64,000 nucleotides of DNA from Algibacter sp. L3A6 (GTDB taxonomy: Bacteria; Bacteroidota; Bacteroidia; Flavobacteriales; Flavobacteriaceae), in assembly GCF_009796825.1 (NCBI RefSeq), contig NZ_CP047030.1, positions 3,160,501 through 3,224,500 on the forward strand, read 5' to 3'. Under the pieces are notes generated by a model. It did no database searches. It saw only the letters and a program-made list of their open reading frames with translations, and was not told the DNA's origin. Below are positions 54,448 through 64,000 of this stretch, piece by piece. The stretch's first letter is position 1, and every line of letters begins with the position of its first letter. Position numbers and translations under genes: made by a program.

Positions 54448-54902
54448 TTTTGTAGGGAAAAAGTTTTACTTAAAAACACAAAATGTAAATCAATAAAAGA
54501 GTAGGCTTTAATTGATGTTTTATAACAAATGTAGCTAATTAACTAGAATAAACGGTTTATATGTAGAAATAAAAAATTACCGTAAGAAAAGGATTAAATC
54601 GTAGCTTTTCTTGTCTAAAAGGAATCTTAATTATATTGAGCTCGTGTTTTTTAGATTAATTTACTTGATTAGTTGGTGTTTAATCCCTCAATTTTTGGCT
54701 CTAAAAAGGTGGAAAAGCTAATTTTTTTTATTGTTAAGTATTTTTAATGAAAGAATTATACTAATTTAGTAGAAAGAAAATGTTGTGTTGTTTTTCTATT
54801 AAAGAGCTAGAAAACAAGGATGTTAAGGTTTTTAATGTGTTCTAATAGATATAAAAATGAACATATAATCGATAAAACGCTTGTTTTTTACGTTTAATAG
54901 CT
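54448..54902. other. Intergenic region upstream of the small secreted protein
   Basis: About 450 AT-rich bp between the divergent kinase gene and the 54937 gene. I see no credible reading frame, hairpin with T-run or known RNA. The promoter at its right end is listed separately. Confidence 0.45.
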
Positions 54903-54910
54903 TAAATTTG
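54881..54910 (+). promoter_or_regulatory. Promoter of the small secreted protein gene
   Basis: TAAATTTG at 54903-54910 is a perfect -7 box. CTTG ending at 54883 is a near -33 match with a 19-bp spacer. Transcription would begin close to 54917, after the ATG at 54913, which rules out that ATG and supports the start at 54937. Confidence 0.6.
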
Positions 54911-54936
54911 CAATGTTGATCCCCAAAAAATTCAAT

Positions 54937-55383
54937 ATGAAATTTAAAGTTATATTATTTTGTTTTAGCCTTTTTATGGTAACGAGTGTTAGTTTTGCCC
55001 AAAAGAATAAGCCGGCTAGAAGTATTATTAGTGAAAAGGTAGCTATTAAAAAATACCATAACAAGGCAGATTTAGAGCGTATGCAAAAAGGCCAATTGTT
55101 GGTTTTGTATGTAGAACGTATTGAGAGCTTAGTAAAGCTTTTGCCTTATATTGCTTTTGCTACTAAGCCAGGTATTACCATGACGAGTTTAGGTATACCT
55201 AATGATAGTGATAATAGTGATGCTTTAGATGATCAATTTGAAGCAACCGATAAGTACTTGGAGCAAATGAGGGAGTTCCAAGGTCGTATCTTACCTTATT
55301 CTGATACAGATAATTTAATTTCGGCCATATTGTTTTACGAAGAAACTTTTAAATCGTTACACGAGTATAGTGAGTTTCATTAA
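54937..55383 (+). CDS. Small secreted protein of unknown function
   Basis: A 148-residue protein from the ATG at 54937 (MKFKVILFCFSLFMVTSVSF, signal peptide ending SFAQ). An upstream in-frame ATG at 54913 sits on top of the promoter -7 box and is not used in my reading. The mature part is about 125 residues and mostly helical: KKYHNKADLERMQKGQLLVL, then YVERIESLVKLLPYIAF, and a C-terminal acidic helix with FYEETFKSLHEYSEF. I do not recognise a family. There are no cysteines to suggest a lipoprotein or disulfides, so it is probably periplasmic. It stands alone upstream of a bidirectional terminator, with MiaE convergent. Confidence 0.8.
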   Translation: MKFKVILFCFSLFMVTSVSFAQKNKPARSIISEKVAIKKYHNKADLERMQKGQLLVLYVERIESLVKLLPYIAFATKPGITMTSLGIPNDSDNSDALDDQFEATDKYLEQMREFQGRILPYSDTDNLISAILFYEETFKSLHEYSEFH

Positions 55384-55413
55384 CCTAGAAATTACATTAT
55401 AAAATATAATGGC

Positions 55414-55441
55414 AAACCATACACCTAACCGTGTATGGTTT
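55414..55441. terminator. Bidirectional terminator between the secreted protein gene and miaE
   Basis: AAACCATACAC (55414-55424) pairs with GTGTATGGTTT (55431-55441) around a 6-base loop. The miaE stop codon lies in the loop, so the hairpin overlaps the end of that coding region. Confidence 0.8.
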
Positions 55442-56006
55442 CTTGTTTTCCGTAGTTTTGAATAACTTCTGCTTCAAAATCTATTAATTCTTGCCAGCGT
55501 TTATCCACATTTATAGATTTTCCATACTTTCTAGCGAAGCCAATAAATAGAGTGTAATGCCCGGCTTCACTAACCATAAGGTCGTGGTAGAATTTAGATA
55601 ATTCTGGATCTTTAATTTTTTCTGAAAGTAATTTAAAGCGCTCGCAACTTCTAGCTTCTATCATGGCAGAGAATAATAAACGATCTACCATCGATTGCAG
55701 GCGATTTCCGCCCTTATTCATAAATTTGTATAGTTCGTTAACGTAACTATCTTTTCGTTCACGTCCGAGCTTAAAACCGCGTTTTTTTATAATCTCATGC
55801 ACCATTTGGAAGTGTTCTAGTTCTTCTTTTGCTAATTCTAGCAAATCGGTTACTAAATCGTCATATTCAGGATTTAGTGTGACTATAGTAATAGCGTTGG
55901 TTGCGGCCTTTTGTTCGCACCAAGCATGGTCGGTTAATATTTCTTCAATATTAGATTCTACAATGTTTACCCATCGCGGGTCTGTTGCTAATTTTAAACC
56001 AAGCAT
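55425..56006 (-). CDS. miaE: tRNA-(ms2io6A37) hydroxylase MiaE-like
   Basis: A 193-residue diiron four-helix protein. The sequence shows the carboxylate/histidine iron ligands in the expected pattern: an early glutamate in EEILTDHAWCEQKAA, ELAKEELEHFQMVHEI (E-x-x-H), MIEARSCERFKLL, and MVSEAGHYTLFIGFARKYG (E-x-x-H). Family knowledge: MiaE hydroxylates the isopentenyl side chain of 2-methylthio-N6-isopentenyladenosine at tRNA position 37, using oxygen. The length and the start (MLGLKLATDPRWVN) match the family. It sits alone between a terminator and recG, on the same strand as recG with a 50-bp gap. Confidence 0.93.
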   Translation of the reverse strand: MLGLKLATDPRWVNIVESNIEEILTDHAWCEQKAATNAITIVTLNPEYDDLVTDLLELAKEELEHFQMVHEIIKKRGFKLGRERKDSYVNELYKFMNKGGNRLQSMVDRLLFSAMIEARSCERFKLLSEKIKDPELSKFYHDLMVSEAGHYTLFIGFARKYGKSINVDKRWQELIDFEAEVIQNYGKQETIHG

Positions 56007-56056
56007 GATATTTTGTTTTTTGTAAAAGTAAGTGTTTTGAGTAATTTTAGTAAAAC

Positions 56057-58162
56057 CTAACTAATATAATTCCAAATGTTTTTATACTTACTTAACGATT
56101 TATAAGTATTTAAAATAGGTAGGTTTTCTGGAGCCGATAAGCTTTTATCTTTGTTGAGTATGTTTTTAGCATGATATCTAGCATGTTGTAAAATATCGTT
56201 ATCCTTAATGATATCGGCAATTTTAAGGTTTAAAACACCACTTTGTTGTGTGCCCATGATATCTCCAGGGCCGCGAAGTCGTAAATCTACCTCTGCAATC
56301 TCAAAGCCATCATTGGTTTTAACCATGGTTTCTAAACGCTTTTTGCTGTCTTGGCTTAGTTTGTAGCCCGTCATTAAAATACAATAACTTTGTTCTGCTC
56401 CACGACCAACGCGTCCGCGCAATTGGTGTAGTTGCGATAAACCAAAACGTTCGGCGCTTTCAATAATCATTACTGAAGCGTTTGGTACGTTCACACCAAC
56501 TTCAATTACGGTAGTTGCAACCATAATTTGAGTTTCGCCTTTTATAAAGCGTTGCATTTCGTATTCTTTATCAGCCGGCTTCATTTTTCCATGAACAATG
56601 GAGATTTGATATTCTGGCATAGGAAAATCTCTAGAGAGGCTTTCGTGTCCATCCATCAAATCTTTATAATCCATTTTTTCGTTTTCCTTAATCAAAGGGT
56701 AGACTACATAAACTTGACGGCCTAATTTAATTTCATCACGAATAAAACGGAAAACATTTAGCCTGTTTTTATCATAACGATGTACTGTTTTTATCGACTT
56801 TCTACCGGGTGGTAATTCGTCGATTACAGAGATGTCTAAATCACCATAAACAGACATGGCTAAGGTTCGCGGAATTGGGGTGGCCGTCATCACTAAAACA
56901 TGTGGAGGCGATGTGTTTTTGTGCCACAATTTACTTCGCTGAGCAACTCCAAATCGATGTTGTTCATCTATAATAGCGAGGCCTAAATTTTTAAATTTTA
57001 CTTTATCTTCAAGTAAGGCATGTGTGCCAATTAAAAGCTGTAATTCGCCACTTTCTAACTTTTCATGAATAATTTTTCGTTTTGAAGTTTTAGTTGAGCC
57101 TGTGAGTATCTCTATACTGATATTTAAGTCTTTAGATAGATCTAGTAATCCGTTATAGTGCTGGACTGACAAAATTTCAGTCGGAGCCATTAAGCAAGCT
57201 TGGAAACCGTTGTCAAGTGCCATTAATGTTGACATGAAGGCTACTATGGTCTTTCCTGAGCCTACATCACCCTGTAAAAGGCGATTCATTTGCGCATTAC
57301 TGCCTAAATCTGCTCTAATTTCTTTTAAAACGCGTTTTTGTGCCCCTGTTAAATCGAAGGGTAAATGGTTTTTAAAAAAGGTGTTAAAATATGTGCCGAC
57401 TTTATCAAACGGAAACCCTTTTATTTTAGATTTATGAATTAAATTTTTAATAATTAATTGCAATTGAATATAAAATAACTCTTCGAATTTTAATCGAAAT
57501 TGAGCCTTAGAAAGTAGCTCCTGACTCTTCGGGAAATGGATATTAAAAAGCGCTTCACTTTTGCTTATTAATTTTAATTCTGAAAGTAAGTTTTGAGATA
57601 AAGTTTCAACAAATCTTCCGTTTGTATCAATAAAAATTTGCTGCATTATTTTACTAATCATTCGATTTGAAACCCCTTTATTCGAAAGTTTTTCCGTGGA
57701 AGGATAAACGGGTTGCATGGCCGAACGCATGTTTTTTTCATGTTCTTCTAACGGCTCTAAATCCGGGTGCGGCATACTGTATTTCCCGCCAAAGGCATTG
57801 GTTTTTCCAAAAGCAACGTATTCTGTGTTCAATTTTAAGTTCTCGCGAATCCATTTTTGACCTCGAAACCAAACTAATTCCATCGCGCCTGTGTCGTCAA
57901 CAAAAGTAGCTACTAGGCGTTTGCCTCGTTTTTGCGCCACTTCGGTAAATTTGGTTATTTTTCCAATAACTTGAATTTCGGCTGTATTGGGTTGTAAACC
58001 CTTTATTTTATAGTATTGCGTGCGGTCTATGTAGCGATTTGGAAATAGATTTATTAAATCTTGATAGGTATGAATACCGAGTTCTTTCCGCAGTAAATCT
58101 GCGCGATTCGGGCCTACGCCTTTTAAATAATCTATGGGGGTTTGCAGGTAATTACTTTTCAC
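56057..58162 (-). CDS. recG: ATP-dependent DNA helicase RecG
   Basis: A 701-residue helicase, full length for RecG, which remodels stalled replication forks and branch-migrates Holliday junctions. The N-terminal wedge/OB-fold domain (about 1-160) opens TPIDYLKGVGPNRADLLRKE. Walker A is GDVGSGKT in the middle, the Walker B variant is DEQHRFG, and motif III is MTATPIPRTLAMSVYGDLD. The C-terminal helicase motifs are VVYPLIKENEKMD, ATTVIEVGVNVPNASVMII, ESAERFGLSQLHQLRGRVGRG and the RecG-type DGFEIAEVDLRLRGPGDIMGT. It is divergent from the M1 peptidase gene over 107 bp. Confidence 0.97.
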   Translation of the reverse strand: MKSNYLQTPIDYLKGVGPNRADLLRKELGIHTYQDLINLFPNRYIDRTQYYKIKGLQPNTAEIQVIGKITKFTEVAQKRGKRLVATFVDDTGAMELVWFRGQKWIRENLKLNTEYVAFGKTNAFGGKYSMPHPDLEPLEEHEKNMRSAMQPVYPSTEKLSNKGVSNRMISKIMQQIFIDTNGRFVETLSQNLLSELKLISKSEALFNIHFPKSQELLSKAQFRLKFEELFYIQLQLIIKNLIHKSKIKGFPFDKVGTYFNTFFKNHLPFDLTGAQKRVLKEIRADLGSNAQMNRLLQGDVGSGKTIVAFMSTLMALDNGFQACLMAPTEILSVQHYNGLLDLSKDLNISIEILTGSTKTSKRKIIHEKLESGELQLLIGTHALLEDKVKFKNLGLAIIDEQHRFGVAQRSKLWHKNTSPPHVLVMTATPIPRTLAMSVYGDLDISVIDELPPGRKSIKTVHRYDKNRLNVFRFIRDEIKLGRQVYVVYPLIKENEKMDYKDLMDGHESLSRDFPMPEYQISIVHGKMKPADKEYEMQRFIKGETQIMVATTVIEVGVNVPNASVMIIESAERFGLSQLHQLRGRVGRGAEQSYCILMTGYKLSQDSKKRLETMVKTNDGFEIAEVDLRLRGPGDIMGTQQSGVLNLKIADIIKDNDILQHARYHAKNILNKDKSLSAPENLPILNTYKSLSKYKNIWNYIS

Positions 58163-58195
58163 ATAACTAAACTAGAAATAATAATTAAACTACAA

Positions 58196-58203
58196 TAATT
58201 TTG
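58196..58203 (+). promoter_or_regulatory. Putative -7 box of the M1 peptidase gene
   Basis: TAATTTTG, a perfect match to TAnnTTTG, lies 66 bp before the ATG in the divergent recG/peptidase gap. No convincing -33 element is seen. Confidence 0.4.
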
Positions 58204-58269
58204 GTGCTAGTTTTTAACTTTTAAACATCAAAACAACTATATTGGTGCTGTTTTTGAAGGGTTTTATTT

Positions 58270-60267
58270 ATGAGATTGTATTTTATTTTAATTTTTATGG
58301 TTTTTAATTGTGCGTTTGGGCAACAAACCGAATACGTTAATTTCACTGTAGCTCAAGCTCATATTGCTTTTGGCGATTTAACTAAAAAAGAAGTTGAGGG
58401 CGAGATCACTTATCAATTTGAGATCTTAAAAAATACGGATTCAGTATATATTGATGCTAAAAACTTCAAGGCTATATCTTATGTTTTGGATAATCGGTTT
58501 TCGGGAAGTGATTACGATGGTAATCATTTGATTTTGAGGGGTGATTTTAAGGCTGGTTCAAATCATACCGTTGTTATTTCATTTGAAAACCAGCCTAAAA
58601 AAGCCATGTATTTTATAGATTGGGAATACCCTGAAGGTAATAAGCAGGTTTGGACACAGGGTCAGGGGAAATATACAAGTAATTGGCTGCCTAGTTTTGA
58701 TGATAAGAACGAGAAGGTGGTGTTCGATTTAAGCATTTCGTTTCGTAAAGATTATCAGGTTATAGCAAACGGAAACCTTGTAAATAAAGAGGTTTCGGAC
58801 GGTTTTGCTACTTGGTATTACGATATGCAGAAACCAATGTCGAGTTATTTATTAGCGATTGCAATAGGTAAATACAGTAAAAATCAAGAAGTTTCTAAAA
58901 GTAATAAACCGTTAGAAATGTATTATTATCCGGAAGATTCCTTAAAATTAGAGTCCACATACCGCTACACCAAACAGATGTTCGATTTTTTAGAAGATGA
59001 AATTGGAGTGACGTATCCTTGGCAAAATTACAAGCAAATTCCTGTAAAAGATTTTCTTTATGCTGGCATGGAAAACACGAGTACAACCTTGTTTTCGGAT
59101 GCTTTTGTGGTAGACTCTATTGGTTTTGTAGATAAAAACTATGTAAACGTTAATGCGCATGAGTTAGCGCACCAATGGTTTGGCGATTTGGTAACCGAAA
59201 CTTCAGGTACTCATCATTGGTTACAGGAGGGTTTCGCGACTTATTACGCGCTTTTGGCAGAACGTGAGGTGTTTGGACACGCTTATTATTTTGGGCGTTT
59301 ATATGAGTACGCACAAGAATTATTAGCGCAAGATCAGGCCGGTGAAAGCACCTCGCTTTTAAATCCAAAATCGAGTAGCGTTACATTTTACAAAAAAGGG
59401 GCTTGGGTGCTGCATATGTTGCGTGAGCGTGTTGGTGATGAGGCTTTTAAATTGGGGGTGAAGAATTATTTATTAAAATATCAATTCAAAAATGTTGAAA
59501 CTAAAAATTTTATAGATGAAGTAGAACTTGCTAGTGGTAAGAATTTAAATTTATTTGTTGAAAATTATTTAATTAATACAGAGTTTTTTAAGGGAGAATT
59601 AATACAGCAGTCCGAAACTATATTGAAAAATTTAAGAAATAAAAACGACATTTTTTCTTGTAAGTCCGCATCTATTAATCAAAAAAGTTTTGCTAAATGG
59701 GATTTGCTTTATGGAAGTCTGAGCGATTTTGCGCGTATGGATTATTTTAAAAGACTTGTGAAAGATTCATTGATTGATGAAACTAATTTATTTCGAGGGG
59801 TTTTGAATTCTAAAGACATCAAAATACGTCAGTTAGTAGCTCAGACTTTAACTAAAATTCCAACAACATTACAAGCCGAATATGAAACGCTTTTAAATGA
59901 TGATTCTTACTCAACCATAGAGACAGCCTTATTTAATTTATGGGTAAATTTTCCGCGTAAGCGAAGCCTTTATTTGGATAAAACAGAAGATGTTCAGGGG
60001 TTTAATGATAAAAATGTAAGGCAGCTTTGGTTAACGCTAGCTTTGGTGACTGAAAATTATGAGTCTGAAAATAAATCAAAATATTTTGATGAGTTAACAA
60101 ATTATACAGGTTCTAATTATGGTTTTGAAACGCGCCAAAATGCTTTTCAATACTTACATCAAATACAAGCTTGTAATACGCTTTGCCATAAAAACTTAGA
60201 AAAAGCATCTTCGCATCATAATTGGAGGTTTTCTAAGTTTGCTAAAACGTTGCTTAAAGCAGAGTGA
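58270..60267 (+). CDS. M1-family metallo-aminopeptidase, secreted
   Basis: A 665-residue zinc aminopeptidase with a signal peptide (MRLYFILIFMVFNCAFGQQ). The M1 N-terminal beta-saddle is followed by the substrate-binding block KDFLYAGMENTSTTLF, an M1 exopeptidase motif of the GxMEN type. The zinc site is HELAH (His297, Glu298, His301) with Glu320 nineteen residues later in HHWLQEGFATYY, exactly the HEXXH-x18-E spacing. The second half is helical. It likely trims peptides in the periplasm or at the surface. It lacks a T9SS sorting domain. It ends one base before the convergent PorP/SprF gene. Confidence 0.95.
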   Translation: MRLYFILIFMVFNCAFGQQTEYVNFTVAQAHIAFGDLTKKEVEGEITYQFEILKNTDSVYIDAKNFKAISYVLDNRFSGSDYDGNHLILRGDFKAGSNHTVVISFENQPKKAMYFIDWEYPEGNKQVWTQGQGKYTSNWLPSFDDKNEKVVFDLSISFRKDYQVIANGNLVNKEVSDGFATWYYDMQKPMSSYLLAIAIGKYSKNQEVSKSNKPLEMYYYPEDSLKLESTYRYTKQMFDFLEDEIGVTYPWQNYKQIPVKDFLYAGMENTSTTLFSDAFVVDSIGFVDKNYVNVNAHELAHQWFGDLVTETSGTHHWLQEGFATYYALLAEREVFGHAYYFGRLYEYAQELLAQDQAGESTSLLNPKSSSVTFYKKGAWVLHMLRERVGDEAFKLGVKNYLLKYQFKNVETKNFIDEVELASGKNLNLFVENYLINTEFFKGELIQQSETILKNLRNKNDIFSCKSASINQKSFAKWDLLYGSLSDFARMDYFKRLVKDSLIDETNLFRGVLNSKDIKIRQLVAQTLTKIPTTLQAEYETLLNDDSYSTIETALFNLWVNFPRKRSLYLDKTEDVQGFNDKNVRQLWLTLALVTENYESENKSKYFDELTNYTGSNYGFETRQNAFQYLHQIQACNTLCHKNLEKASSHHNWRFSKFAKTLLKAE

Positions 60268-60268
60268 T

Positions 60269-61264
60269 TTACTTTCTGCGTTCTAAATTTGCTGGGTTTC
60301 TACAGGTTAAGCAACCTGTTAAATAGGTGATTGAAAATTCAAAAACACCATCTGTTCTACCAATATTTGTGGTATTGATATCATAAGAAAATCCAAATCG
60401 TAAATTCTCCATTTCTAAACCAATAAAAGTATTTACGGAGGTTAATAAATGACTATTCGCATCGTTTTTTGCTGGATTGGTAACCGCTGTTGCGCCTAAT
60501 AATAGTTTTTGTAATTGGATGTTTGTGCCAATGTCTAAACGATTGTAAGCGCCTTGTTGCATGTAATTCATGGACAGAAGCATATCATTACGATCAAAAT
60601 ACGGAAATTTGTAATTGGCATGTATGGAATAAAAAATATCTAAGGGTACATTACCGTTTTCAACAAAAGAAATATTAGGTTTATTAAGGTGTTTTATGGA
60701 AGCACCAAGCCATAAATCGGTGTCGTTTCGTAGGTTTCTTTTATCGAAAACAAAACCTGCTGTAAAATCCATAAACATAATTTTATCGTTGGCATTTGGT
60801 GCTAATGGGTCGGCACTATTCGGGTTAATAATACCAGAATTAATATTGATTTGATCGGATAAAAGAATGTTGTTAAAATTAAAGGATTTCTGACCAAAAC
60901 CAGCTTCAATTGCAGGTCTAAAATACCAATCGTTCGATAATTCTACATGATATGCAAAATTTAAATTAGCCTGTAAATGGTTGTAATTGGTATTGTTTTC
61001 ATGCTGATTCATGATGCTAAACCCAATACCGCCGAGGTTTTCAATCCATGTGTTATAGAATGCGTATTCTGTATTGACGCGTAAATCTAGGCTAGGCCAC
61101 TGCGTGCGATGAATCACACCGAAATAAGCAGCGTCTTCAAACCCTGAAAACCCTGGGTTTAATGTTTCAGGTACCAGAAAGTACTGTGAAAAAACGGGGT
61201 CTTGTGCGTTCGCTTTAAAATAAAAGCAACTTAAGACTAATAGTATTGAGAGTTTTAATTTCAT
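60269..61264 (-). CDS. PorP/SprF family type IX secretion membrane protein
   Basis: A 331-residue outer-membrane barrel-like protein with a signal peptide (MKLKLSILLVLSCFYFKANA) followed at once by QDPVFSQYFLVPETLNPGFSG, the signature opening of the PorP/SprF family. The remainder alternates in beta-barrel style and ends with FEFSITYLTGCLTC. Family knowledge: SprF-like proteins are encoded next to, and needed for surface delivery of, a specific SprB-like CHU_C adhesin. Here the gene lies 13 bp after the SprB-like gene, so it is that protein's likely partner. The reading frame is intact although the adhesin gene is interrupted. Confidence 0.95.
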   Translation of the reverse strand: MKLKLSILLVLSCFYFKANAQDPVFSQYFLVPETLNPGFSGFEDAAYFGVIHRTQWPSLDLRVNTEYAFYNTWIENLGGIGFSIMNQHENNTNYNHLQANLNFAYHVELSNDWYFRPAIEAGFGQKSFNFNNILLSDQININSGIINPNSADPLAPNANDKIMFMDFTAGFVFDKRNLRNDTDLWLGASIKHLNKPNISFVENGNVPLDIFYSIHANYKFPYFDRNDMLLSMNYMQQGAYNRLDIGTNIQLQKLLLGATAVTNPAKNDANSHLLTSVNTFIGLEMENLRFGFSYDINTTNIGRTDGVFEFSITYLTGCLTCRNPANLERRK

Positions 61265-61277
61265 CTTACGTATTGCT

Positions 61278-64000
61278 TTATTTTATAGATACAAATTTAC
61301 CTTTCTCAGTAATGATTTTACCGTAAGAGGTTTTTGCTTTTAGTGTAAAATAGTAATTACCGTTTTCGGCTTCGGTATCTTTAATTTTTCCGTTCCAGCC
61401 TGTTAAATTATCACCTGTTTCGCTGTAAATTAAGCTGCCCCAAGTGTCATAAATATGAAATTCGAAATCGTTTAAAGCTTTAGTTTCTGGGTGGAAATAG
61501 GCATTCATAGTATCTCCGTTTGGGGTAAAGGCGTTTGGCATAATTAAATCGTAACCTTTTGTAATATCAATATTTATCGTTTTCGTGTAAACGCAACCAA
61601 AAGGATATGTTACGGTTTGTGTAACGGTATAGTTGGCTTCATTTAAATAGGTGTGTTCGGGGTTTTCTTCGGAAGAAAAAGTACCATCTCCAAAATCCCA
61701 ACTTACAGCAATAAAATCATCTGTTGCTGTGTTTGTAAATTGTATAGGATCGTGTATGGAATAAAATCCGAAAGTGCTTAATGTATTTGATGTTACGTTG
61801 AAATCGGCATCGCCTAAAACAGGAATCTCAACCTGGTAAGATAAGTTGGTTGTACAGCCGATATTATCGGTAACTTCAATAATAACAAGTCCGTTAAAAT
61901 CCGTATTCATTAATTGGCTGTTGCTACCACTAACGGTTCCGCTAGACTAGGTATAGCTGTATGGCGGCACACCTCCAGAGGCTTGTGCTTCAAAAGTTTG
62001 CTGCACGGTTTTAGCTTCGCAATCAAATATGGTGTTTGTATTAACGATTATTTCATGAGGTTCAAAACGATTAATAGTCCAATTTCCTGAGATATCACAA
62101 CCATTAGCATCGGTAACTAAAACCGAATAATCGCCAGGTGGAATATTGTTTAAATCTTCCGTAGTGGAGCCGTTAGACCATAAATAAGTTAAGGGCAAAG
62201 TACCTCCGGTGACAATTAAGTTTATTTGTCCGCTATTGGCATCAGCGCAATCGAGCGCGTCGGTTGAATTCCCCGAAAGGGTTAATATATCAGGTTCTGT
62301 AATGGTGAATGTTTCGGTAATCTCGCAAGGTGTACCATCGGTAATAGTAACGGTATATGTGCCAGGGCCCATATTATTACGTTCTACTCCTGAGGTGGGA
62401 TCGTCGTTCCAAACCAGATTTAGGGGAGTTATACCACCGACTAGATTTAAAACAATACGGCCATCGTTAGCACCAAAACACGAGACGTTTGTGGTGCTTG
62501 GCGTTATTTCGAAAATAGGCACTTCTTCAATAATAACGGCAGCTTCTTTTTCGCAATTAGTAGCGTCGGTAACCGTAATGATATAAGTACCAGGAGATAA
62601 GTTGGTTTGTGAGTTTCCGGAGCCTAAATTGCTCCAAGCTATGGTGTATGGTGCATTTCCACCGGTGATGTTGTTAATGGTTATCGCGGCATCATTATCG
62701 CCATAACACTTAATTTCTGTTGCGGTATAATTTATGATAATCTCGTCACTTTCAGTTAAAATAACCTCGAGGGTGTCTGTACAATTGGATTTATCCGTAA
62801 CGGTAATTTGGTAAGTTCCGGCAATTAAACCTGCTATGTTTTGTTGATTGCTTGTGAAACCATTAGGGCCTTGCCAAGTATAACTATTATCGTAAACACT
62901 AGGAGCAACCTCAATTGGGCGACCACCTGTAGTGTTTATGTTTATTGCGCCAGTAGAAAAACCGAAACAATCAATGTTAGTTTGATTTACTAAAGTAACA
63001 TCTAATACAGTTGGTTCTATAATTTCAAAATCTTGAGTAATAGGTGTGCAACTACGAGCATCGGTTACGGTAACTTCGTAATCTCCGGGAGCTAAATTGT
63101 TTAAATCTTCAGTATTAGCAAATGGGCTACCGTTTCTCGTCCATGCATAGGTGTAAGGCGCCGTTCCTCCTGAAATTTCAATACCAATACTACCATCATT
63201 AGCTCCAAAACAAGAGATTGTTTCAGAGTCAAAATCGATATTGCTGAAAATTAATGCATCCGGTTCTTTGATGTTGAAGGTTTCTGTAAATGGGCAACCG
63301 CCATCGTCTAAAATATTTACGGTGTAGTCGCCAGGTTCTAGATTTGAAATATCTTCGGAAGTGCTACTGAAACCATTTGGTCCCGACCATGATATTTGGT
63401 AAGGGTTTCCTGTTGAAAACGGAACGCCTCCAGAGATAGAAATATCTAAAGCGCCAGAATTGGCACCGAAACAATTACTATGGGTTACCGTTGAATTGAT
63501 GCTTATTGAAGGGTTTACGGTAATCGTTACCGTAAAATTGTTGCCGATACAAATTCCTGAAGTTGGCGTTACGGTATAAGTAACTGTAGAAGGGTTTGTG
63601 GTACTATTGGTTAAAGTTTGGCTGATGCTACTTTGCGGGCTATTTTCCGCGGAAGCGCCAGAAATTGTGCCAATTGGGTTAATAATAGGGGCTGTCCAAG
63701 TATATGTTGTGCCTGTTGGAACTGTATTTCCTCCGGAACTGCTAGGCGTAATATTGAATGAGGTGCCGCTACAAATAATATCCGAAGTAGCATTGATACT
63801 TGGTGTTTGGTTGATGGTTATTTGGGCAGCATCCGAAGTAATTAACGTACAACCTCCCGAACTAAATGTGATTACAACATAGTAATAGTTGTTACTCACA
63901 GTTCCAGATGGAGGATTAAAACTAGATCTTATTTCTCCAGAAATATTCGTGCCTGTATTCGTGTCGCTTGTGCTGTTAGAGTACCATTGATATGTTGGTG
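61278..64000 (-). pseudogene. SprB-like repeat adhesin with CHU_C tail, interrupted by an in-frame TAG (partial, continues beyond the window)
   Basis: One frame runs from the right edge (first readable residues PTYQWYSNSTSDT) to a CHU_C end at 61278, broken only by TAG at 61949-61947. Upstream are an Ig-like part and SprB repeats of about 75-80 residues, each with the pattern CFGANDGxIxLxxxGGxxPYxYxW...LxxLxPGxYxVTVTDxxxC. Downstream lie a PKD-like unit (AVSWDFGDGTFSSEENPEHT) and the C-terminal MPNAFTPNGDTMNAYFHPE sorting domain. The interrupted unit reads GGVPPYSYT-stop-SSGTVSG. Every other repeat has Trp at that spot (YTWSNG type), so a TGG-to-TAG change is the simplest explanation. With the stop obeyed, the product loses its secretion signal. 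It could be a true nonsense mutation, a sequencing error or a readthrough site. Confidence 0.85.

Noticed and set aside
1..64000. tRNA, rRNA, insertion sequences, integrases or prophage genes.
   Set aside because: None was recognised on either strand. I could not run a covariance-model search, so a small RNA could have been missed.

Overview
The window looks like a chromosomal segment of a marine-type Flavobacteriaceae bacterium (Bacteroidota); genus is not assigned. Supporting signs are SusC/SusD pairs, lipoproteins with short lipobox signals, type IX secretion (T9SS) and gliding-type proteins (CHU_C/SprB-like giants, PorP/SprF), low G+C, weak Shine-Dalgarno sequences and the Bacteroidota -7 promoter box TAnnTTTG. 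No rRNA, tRNA, CRISPR array, insertion sequence or phage gene was seen.

Region 1 (1-27258) is a glycan-utilisation locus for HexNAc-containing, probably sulfated and mannose-containing glycans. Minus-strand genes are an SSS sodium symporter (cut by the window edge), a GH92 alpha-mannosidase, a NagB-PIG-L fusion and two GH20 beta-N-acetylhexosaminidases. A divergent LytS-type kinase and LytTR regulator pair sits among them. On the plus strand follow two susCD pairs, a frameshifted alpha/beta-hydrolase-like gene with a decayed partial copy upstream, two lipoprotein sulfatases and an Asp/Glu racemase family gene. Four promoters in this region (nagB, the GH20 pair, susC1, susC2) share a previously unlabelled 32-bp element. 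It is a direct repeat with 21-bp spacing, placed 27-28 bp upstream of a TAnnTTTR -7 box. This points to one regulator, possibly the local LytTR protein, controlling surface capture, cleavage and cytoplasmic GlcNAc-6-P processing together.

Region 2 (27429-31049) holds miscellaneous genes: an unrecognised protein with a nuclease-like core, a Crp/Fnr-type regulator, a fatty acid desaturase and a DnaQ exonuclease-GIY-YIG fusion.

Region 3 (31231-39186) is one giant secreted protein of 2651 residues with a CHU_C T9SS tail and a nearly identical 1044-bp tandem repeat.

Region 4 (39577-52213) is a compact biosynthetic cluster: a methyltransferase (membership uncertain), a hybrid A-T-KS-AT-T-aminotransferase megasynthase, a C-A-T-TE synthetase and an Sfp-type phosphopantetheinyl transferase. 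By domain logic the line loads one amino acid, adds one malonyl unit, transaminates the beta-keto group, condenses with a second amino acid (pocket code close to glycine) and releases a very small beta-amino, peptide-like product. This is the best candidate for an undescribed system in the window.

Region 5 (52197-64000) contains a PAS histidine kinase and CheY-like regulator, a small secreted protein, MiaE, RecG, an M1 aminopeptidase, PorP/SprF and a SprB-like adhesin gene interrupted by an in-frame TAG where a tryptophan codon is expected.
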